Assembly (NCBI GenBank): GCA_033722575.1
Contig: JAWVYU010000059.1
Span: 1 to 18,050 of the forward strand
Direction: 5' to 3'
DNA from: GCA-2748575 sp033722575
GTDB taxonomy: Bacteria > Pseudomonadota > Gammaproteobacteria > Pseudomonadales > Ketobacteraceae
DNA length: 18,050 nt
Positions 13,539-18,050 of the stretch are shown one piece after another. The position numbers and the translations under genes were made by a program. How positions within the stretch are numbered: position 1 is the stretch's first letter; each line of letters begins with the position of its first letter. The notes under the pieces were generated by a model. The model searched no databases. It was not told the origin of the DNA and was given only the letters and a program-made list of their open reading frames with translations.

Positions 13539-14705
13539 TTATGAGCCTGTCTGGTTTATGCCAGCACTTCTTTCATTTGTTGAAGGACTTTCCTGTTGAC
13601 TGCCCTGTTGACTGGCCTGTTGACTGGCCTGTTGACCGGTTTTTCCTGACAGGTTATTGAGTCTGTCCATGGTATCCCGGGCATCTTTCACGATGGATGC
13701 CATCAGTTGCGCCACAGTGGGAAGATCCTGAATTGTGCCGGCAATCTGCCCGCTTGGGAGCACGCCATCGTCAGGGTGACCTTTTACCATGGCTTCCTGA
13801 ATCATCATGGGGGCATTGGCAGCCATCAGTGTTTCTGCGTAAGACATGCCGTTGGATTTTTTCATCTTCCAGGCTGAGCTCAGCATACCTACCAGAGACC
13901 CTCCGGTAAGCCGGGTAAAAGCCAGGCCGTTTTTAATGGCAAGAAACAGCATGCGAAGGGGCGTTGCTTTTTCCAGTCGCTGTAAAAACGCGTTATTGAT
14001 CATCCGCTGTGGCATGCCGTCCAGCTTGCGGCTGACAATAATCTGTTCGGTTTTTGCTGCCAGATACTCTGATTTGGTCTTTTCCGGAACCGGGCTTTCC
14101 TGAGTCAGCAGAAAACGTGTTCCCATGGCAATGCCCACGGCACCATAGGACAGCGCCGCCACCAGACCACGGCCGTCCTTGAAACCACCGGCGGCCACCA
14201 CCGGCACGTCGAGTGCATCCACTACCTGGGGCAACAGAATATTGCTGGATACCGAGCCGGTATGACCTCCGCCTTCTCCGCCCTGCACCACGACCGCATC
14301 GGCACCCATTTCCACCGCTTTAACTGCGTGTTTTAACGCGCCCACCGTGGGAATACAGACAATACCCGCTGCCTTGAGCTTTTTCACCGAAGCGCTGTCG
14401 GGTGAACGGCTGTAACTCACAGCCCGCACACCCTGTTTGATGCAGATATCGATGATTTCTCTGGCCCCGGGTGCATACATATGGAAGTTCACACCAAACG
14501 GCTTGTCGGTTTTAGATTTGATAGCCAGAATACCCTGCTCCACTTCCGCCGGTGACATTACCGCACCGGCCAGAAAGCCGAAACCACCCGCATTACAGGT
14601 GGCAGCTACCAGGCCCGGATCGGCAACCCATCCCATGGCGGTCTGTATGACCGGAAACTCGCAGCCAAGCAGTTCGCACAATTCAGTATGAAGAGAGACG
14701 GTCAT
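13539..14705 (-). CDS. ipdC: IpdC-type flavin-dependent oxidoreductase (nitronate monooxygenase fold)
   Basis: The 388-residue TIM-barrel flavoprotein has the FMN-phosphate region QGGEGGGHTG (141-150), AAGGFKDGRG (171-180) and MGTRFLLT (194-201). The N-terminal QTAMGWVADPGLVAATCNAGG and late MAANAPMM and LPSGQIAG blocks match M. tuberculosis IpdC (Rv3553) as remembered. IpdC carries out the flavin-dependent oxidation that prepares the bicyclic CoA ester for D-ring hydrolysis. The core ends near residue 353. A tail of about 35 residues rich in Gln and Ser follows (ASQQ repeats), encoded by 12-bp repeats at 13592-13639, which the remembered family lacks. The ribosome site is weak. It lies 18 bp after the Ltp-type gene. 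Confidence 0.9.
   Translation of the reverse strand: MTVSLHTELCELLGCEFPVIQTAMGWVADPGLVAATCNAGGFGFLAGAVMSPAEVEQGILAIKSKTDKPFGVNFHMYAPGAREIIDICIKQGVRAVSYSRSPDSASVKKLKAAGIVCIPTVGALKHAVKAVEMGADAVVVQGGEGGGHTGSVSSNILLPQVVDALDVPVVAAGGFKDGRGLVAALSYGAVGIAMGTRFLLTQESPVPEKTKSEYLAAKTEQIIVSRKLDGMPQRMINNAFLQRLEKATPLRMLFLAIKNGLAFTRLTGGSLVGMLSSAWKMKKSNGMSYAETLMAANAPMMIQEAMVKGHPDDGVLPSGQIAGTIQDLPTVAQLMASIVKDARDTMDRLNNLSGKTGQQASQQASQQGSQQESPSTNERSAGINQTGS
13592..13639. repeat. Four tandem 12-bp repeats within ipdC
   Basis: Four consecutive units of CCTGTTGACTGG (units 1 and 4 differ by one base each) occupy 48 bp. On the coding strand each unit reads GCCAGTCAACAG, giving Ala-Ser-Gln-Gln (Gly-Ser-Gln-Gln in one copy). 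Since the unit is a multiple of three, copy-number change would keep the frame. Confidence 0.9.
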
Positions 14706-14723
14706 AAGGCTCGCTCGCGGTCA

Positions 14724-15905
14724 TTAACGTTTCACGATTACAGAAGAACCGTGGCCGAACAGCCCCTGGTTCGCTGTAATACCTACTTTGGCATTCTGTA
14801 CCTGACGCTCCCCGGCCTGTCCGCGCAACTGCCATGTCAGTTCGCAAACCTGGGCAATGGCCTGGGCGGGAACGGCTTCACCAAAACAGGCCAGACCACC
14901 GGAGGGATTCACCGGCAAGCGCCCGCTCAAGCTGGTGTCGCCAGCCCGGATCAACTGTGCCGCCTGGCCACGATCGCAGAGCTGCAGATCCTCAATCCAG
15001 TCAAGCTCCAGCGCGGTGGACAGGTCATACACCTCAGCCACATCCACATCGGACGGTGATATGCCGGCTTCTTCGTAGGCTTTTGCCGGCAGGGAAGCAC
15101 GAAAGCTGTGAGCCTGCACAGCGGCAGCTGAATCAGTGGCGATATCCGGCATTTCAACAATGGCAGACGCAAAGGTGGGCGTTACCGTTGACACTGCCGC
15201 CACCTTGACTGCGTCACCTCTACCGATTTTTCTGGCAAACTCAACGCTGGATACGATCAGCGCTGCACCGCCATCGGAAGTGGCACAGATATCCATCAGC
15301 CGCAACGGATCCGCCACCATCGCTGAAGCGTTCACATCTTCGCGGGTAAAGCGCTTTTTGTATCGTGCATTGGGATTGGCTGCACCGTTGGCTGCATTTT
15401 TGACTTTCACCAGGGCGAAATCGTCCGGGGTGTCACCGTACATTTCCATACGGCGCCGGGCGTACAGTGCAAAATAGGTGGGGTTGGTAATACCAAGCCG
15501 AAAGCGTACCCAGTCGGGATCATCCGGACGTTCACCCTTTTGAGGCGCAAGGAAACCTTTGGGTGTGGTGTCCGCGCCAACCACCAGTGCCACGTCACAG
15601 GCACCGGAAAGAATCTTGGCCCTGGCGGCTGCCAGCGCCTGGGAGCCCGAGGCGCAGGCGGCGTAGCTGGTATTCACCTCGGCCCCCTGCCAGCCCAGTG
15701 CCTGAGCAAAGGTTGCTCCCGCGACATAACCCGGATAGCCGCAACGCATGGTAGCCGCACCGGAAACAAACTGGACATCTTTCCAGGAAATTCCGGCATC
15801 TTTTATGGCATCCCGTGCTGCTTTTACGCCATACTCGACAAAGTTTTTACCCCACTTCCCCCACGGGTGCATTCCTACACCGAGAATGGCTATTTCATTC
15901 GACAT
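14724..15905 (-). CDS. SCP-x/Ltp-type thiolase-fold protein (steroid aldolase or acyltransferase)
   Basis: The 393-residue protein has the SCP-x thiolase plan. Cys84 lies in SYAACASGSQA, a Ser-Asp-Gly-Ala region (ATSDGGAALIVSS) follows, and near the C-terminus NPSGGLACFGEAV. In true thiolases the last block reads GHPxGA; here the His is replaced (G342-E343-A344), as in the Ltp2-type retro-aldolases. The second thiolase Cys motif is also missing (GLFGHGSS). The gene is 3 bp from a DUF35 gene. Ltp2 and Sal1 steroid aldolases need a DUF35 partner, so a C-C lyase or modified acyltransferase complex is likely. Whether it acts on a side chain or a ring-derived fragment is open. An ordinary beta-ketothiolase cannot be excluded. 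Confidence 0.85.
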   Translation of the reverse strand: MSNEIAILGVGMHPWGKWGKNFVEYGVKAARDAIKDAGISWKDVQFVSGAATMRCGYPGYVAGATFAQALGWQGAEVNTSYAACASGSQALAAARAKILSGACDVALVVGADTTPKGFLAPQKGERPDDPDWVRFRLGITNPTYFALYARRRMEMYGDTPDDFALVKVKNAANGAANPNARYKKRFTREDVNASAMVADPLRLMDICATSDGGAALIVSSVEFARKIGRGDAVKVAAVSTVTPTFASAIVEMPDIATDSAAAVQAHSFRASLPAKAYEEAGISPSDVDVAEVYDLSTALELDWIEDLQLCDRGQAAQLIRAGDTSLSGRLPVNPSGGLACFGEAVPAQAIAQVCELTWQLRGQAGERQVQNAKVGITANQGLFGHGSSVIVKR

Positions 15906-15908
15906 GCT

Positions 15909-16370
15909 TCACTCCTGCCCACCCGCAACGGGTTTCCATTTCCAGGTCAGCTTCACTGTATCATCGGCTTCGAACAAGGTATCCAGCACCAGCTCCATCT
16001 CCATTCCCGCCGCCAGATCGGAAACATTGACACCGTCCACCACCTGGCCCAGCACAATCATTTTTTCCTTTTCCAGCTCCACTGCTGCGATGGTGAAAGG
16101 AACAAAAGGGTCCGGTGCAATGAAGGGCTCAGGCGGCTGATAACAGGCATTGGTAAAAGACCACACCCGGCCACTGCGACTCAGTTTCACTTCCTCAAAG
16201 GCTTCGCTGTCACATTCGGGGTTGCGACAGAAAGTGGACTGTCGGGGAAAATAATAAGTACCGCAGGCCTGACATTGTGTACCTAAAAGGTGCGGCTTAT
16301 CCCGGTCCATGGTAAACCAGCCTTCAAGTGCCGGTTCCTGTGGTTTTTTATCCTGCTGAATGTCTGTCAT
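15909..16370 (-). CDS. DUF35 OB-fold/zinc-ribbon protein, partner of the Ltp-type protein
   Basis: From ATG 16370 the protein has 153 residues: a short N-terminal helix region, a zinc ribbon with Cys33, Cys36, Cys48 and Cys53 (C-x2-C-x11-C-x4-C), then an OB-fold from about residue 60 (GRVWSFTNACYQPP, PFTIAAVELE). This is the DUF35 architecture. In steroid-degrading bacteria DUF35 domains (for example in ChsH2) bind Ltp-type aldolases and pass CoA esters to them. The frame extends to a TTG at 16406, but ATG 16370 has AGCGGA about 7 nt upstream and gives the expected start. The Ltp-type gene follows after 3 bp, indicating a stoichiometric complex. Confidence 0.87.
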   Translation of the reverse strand: MTDIQQDKKPQEPALEGWFTMDRDKPHLLGTQCQACGTYYFPRQSTFCRNPECDSEAFEEVKLSRSGRVWSFTNACYQPPEPFIAPDPFVPFTIAAVELEKEKMIVLGQVVDGVNVSDLAAGMEMELVLDTLFEADDTVKLTWKWKPVAGGQE

Positions 16371-16409
16371 GATCTGTTCCGCTGTGTGGTGGCTGGCTGC
16401 TTGCAATGT

Positions 16410-17210
16410 TCAGGATCGATCACCCGGAGGGTTATCTTTCAGTTGCCGGGCCCGCCAGTTGTCGGGGTCCAGCTGGGCAATCACCGCCAGCTGTTCTTCC
16501 GTGGGTGCGGGCGTAACGGGAATATCCGGTTCCACATGCACTTCAAAGCCGGTGTTTTCAAGCACCTGCTCCACGGTTATGCCCGGATGCAGGCTGACCA
16601 GCCGCAGCATGTGATGGGGGCCCTGCCAATCCATCACACAAAGATCAGTCACCACCAGGCGATTGTCGATGTCCCCCATGGAATAACCTTTTGGCAGACG
16701 CTCCGGGTTGTAACCAATGGAACTCACCACATCCACTTCGCCTTCCACAAAAACACGTTTACTGTGGCCCGGCACAAAAAAGGAATTGGCATGACAGATA
16801 GAATTTCCGGGAAACCCCCGCACACCCAGCATCTGCACTTTGGGCTTGTCATAGGTGCCACCGAGCGCTGAAATATTGGTTTGCCCATAGCGATCAATCT
16901 GCGACGGCCCTACGAAAGCATGGCGCTTGCCACTCCATACGTTGTCGAAAATCCTTGAAAAGCCCATCCAGGTTTCCTGCTGCTGGCCCTCGTGAGAGGA
17001 GCGCCCGCTCACCGGGTTGGGTTCAGATAACAGATAGGCTTCCGAGTCTGTCATCATCATATCGGTATTGATGGTTTTCATTGCCAGGCTGGCAGCCAGT
17101 CGCGGCAGCAACCCTATGCCGGTTGCCAGTACTTCACCGTCGTGACGGAAAGCTTCAGCTCCCGCTACGATCATCAGTTCTGCCAACGAATATTCTTTAG
17201 CTGTACTCAT
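16410..17210 (-). CDS. ipdB: IpdB, beta subunit of the COCHEA-CoA C-ring hydrolase
   Basis: From ATG 17210 the protein has 266 residues with a class I CoA-transferase beta-type fold. Blocks MTDSEAYLL (53-61), GFSRIFDNVWSGKRHAFVG, QIDRYGQTNISALG, LGVRGFPGNSICHA and RVFVEGEVDVVSSIGY match M. tuberculosis IpdB (Rv3552) as remembered. With IpdA it hydrolytically opens the last steroid ring. ATG 17210 is preferred over an in-frame TTG at 17228 because GAGGGG lies about 10 nt before it. It follows ipdA by 24 bp. The C-terminal tail (DNWRARQLKDNPPGDRS) is slightly longer than I recall for the family. Confidence 0.92.
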   Translation of the reverse strand: MSTAKEYSLAELMIVAGAEAFRHDGEVLATGIGLLPRLAASLAMKTINTDMMMTDSEAYLLSEPNPVSGRSSHEGQQQETWMGFSRIFDNVWSGKRHAFVGPSQIDRYGQTNISALGGTYDKPKVQMLGVRGFPGNSICHANSFFVPGHSKRVFVEGEVDVVSSIGYNPERLPKGYSMGDIDNRLVVTDLCVMDWQGPHHMLRLVSLHPGITVEQVLENTGFEVHVEPDIPVTPAPTEEQLAVIAQLDPDNWRARQLKDNPPGDRS

Positions 17211-17234
17211 GGTTGATCGTCCCCTCAAGCAGAA

Positions 17235-18050
17235 TCAGTAAACAGGCAGCGGTAATTTTTTAATTGCATCAAGACCACCCACTGCAGCCTGATACTCCTC
17301 TTCAGACTTGCCTTCGATATAACGGGAGAAATATTCAGCAAAGCCACCGTCTTTCGCATAAGACGCGTATTCCTTGAAATGTTTTACGTCGATACCATAA
17401 AGCGGATTACAGGAAGAAGGATGGGCCCCACCGGGAATCGGTACCACACCATTGGTTTGAGCCCGCTCCCAGAAAACATAGCGTGCTTCATCGTTGTTAT
17501 GAAACCTTTCTGTGTCCACCAGTTCGTCGCAACTGACTATGGTGTTTGCTGCAGCACGGGCAAACCAGTCATCCATATAATGATCCGGGCCCTTGATCTG
17601 ACAAACACCGCGGGCATCGGCGCGGTCCACATGAATCAACGCCACATCCAGATTCAATGCTGGCATGGCCACCCATTCTTTATCATCGTAAGGGCTTTCC
17701 ACCAGCTTCAGGTCCGGATTTACTTTCACCACGTCGGTGCCCAAACCGATGGCCGTGGGAATGAACGGCAGTTTCCAGGCCGCTGCCCGCAAACCCAGCA
17801 ACATCATGCCTTCGTCTATTTCCATGGTGTCGATGTCGCCCTGCTGGCGCGCCTGACGGAAAAAGGGTTCCAGCGGAATAAAATCCAGGGACACAAAGGC
17901 AAATACCACCTTGCGCACCTTTCCGGCAGCACAGAGCATTCCCACGTCAGCCCCGCCATAAGCCACCACCGTCAGATCCTTTACATCAGACCGCAAAAGC
18001 TCACGGATCAATGCCATGGGCTTGCGTCGCGGCCCCCATCCCCCGATACC
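17235..18050 (-). CDS. ipdA: IpdA, alpha subunit of the COCHEA-CoA C-ring hydrolase (5' end outside window)
   Basis: The frame is open to the right edge: upstream of the internal ATG at 18017 it continues as GIGGWGPRRKPM, which matches the IpdA N-terminal motif GWGSRRKPM. The true start is therefore beyond base 18050, and 271 residues are visible. Diagnostic blocks are LRSDVKDLTVVAYGGADVG, GKVRKVVFAFVSLD, MEIDEGMMLLGLRAAAWKLPF, ALIHVDRADARG and PGGAHPSSCNP. From memory, the Glu of the DEGM block in the rhodococcal enzyme is important for ring hydrolysis, and it is present here. Together with IpdB it converts COCHEA-CoA to the open-chain MOODA-CoA. It is the first visible gene of the operon. 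Confidence 0.92.
   Translation of the reverse strand, partial: GIGGWGPRRKPMALIRELLRSDVKDLTVVAYGGADVGMLCAAGKVRKVVFAFVSLDFIPLEPFFRQARQQGDIDTMEIDEGMMLLGLRAAAWKLPFIPTAIGLGTDVVKVNPDLKLVESPYDDKEWVAMPALNLDVALIHVDRADARGVCQIKGPDHYMDDWFARAAANTIVSCDELVDTERFHNNDEARYVFWERAQTNGVVPIPGGAHPSSCNPLYGIDVKHFKEYASYAKDGGFAEYFSRYIEGKSEEEYQAAVGGLDAIKKLPLPVY

Noticed and set aside
15540..16286. Plus-strand frame of 248 codons opposite the Ltp-type and DUF35 genes
   Set aside because: It is an antisense shadow with no family motif; the minus-strand genes are unambiguous.
1..18050. CRISPR arrays, tRNA/rRNA genes, insertion sequences
   Set aside because: I saw no spaced repeat array, no cloverleaf-like gene, no transposase and no terminal inverted repeats with target duplications.

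Overview
This window reads as the HIP (C and D ring) steroid-degradation locus of a Gram-negative, probably gammaproteobacterial, heterotroph. The proteobacterial guess rests on a lipobox lipoprotein, AraC-family regulators where actinobacteria use the TetR-type KstR2, moderate GC and strong Shine-Dalgarno sites. No rRNA or marker gene is present, so genus is not assignable. Family assignments come from reading the translations against remembered Mycobacterium tuberculosis proteins (IpdA, IpdB, IpdC, IpdF, EchA20, FadA6, FadE30, FadE31, Rv3548c); no search was run.

Layout. Positions 1-547 hold the N-terminal part of an AraC-type regulator on the minus strand, cut by the window edge. Positions 548-864 are non-coding, with a palindrome, a promoter-like element and a strong hairpin. 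A small beta-propeller-like lipoprotein (865-1590, minus) and a 95-residue unknown protein (1739-2026, minus) follow, each preceded by inverted or direct repeats. Positions 2027-2448 are non-coding. A second AraC-type regulator (2449-3309, plus) is a clear paralogue of the first.

From 3332 to the right edge, fifteen genes lie on the minus strand with short gaps, so they are transcribed right to left as one apparent operon: ipdA (5' end outside the window), ipdB, a DUF35 zinc-ribbon protein, an SCP-x/Ltp-type thiolase-fold protein, ipdC, echA20, fadE31, a FadE32/33-type partner, fadA6, an Rv3548c-like SDR, another FadE partner subunit, fadE30, ipdF, a MaoC hydratase and a second thiolase. The operon promoter is not in the window, and neither is a HIP-CoA ligase (fadD3).

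Together the genes would take HIP-CoA through desaturation (FadE30 plus partner), redox at C5 (IpdF), flavin-dependent oxidation (IpdC), D-ring hydrolysis (EchA20) and C-ring hydrolysis (IpdAB). The resulting open chain would go through beta-oxidation (FadE31/FadE32-type, MaoC, SDR, FadA6 and the second thiolase) to acetyl-, propionyl- and succinyl-CoA. The less explained parts are the Ltp/DUF35 pair with an altered active site, a dedicated partner subunit next to FadE30, and the pair of diverged AraC-type regulators flanking a lipoprotein and an orphan small protein.
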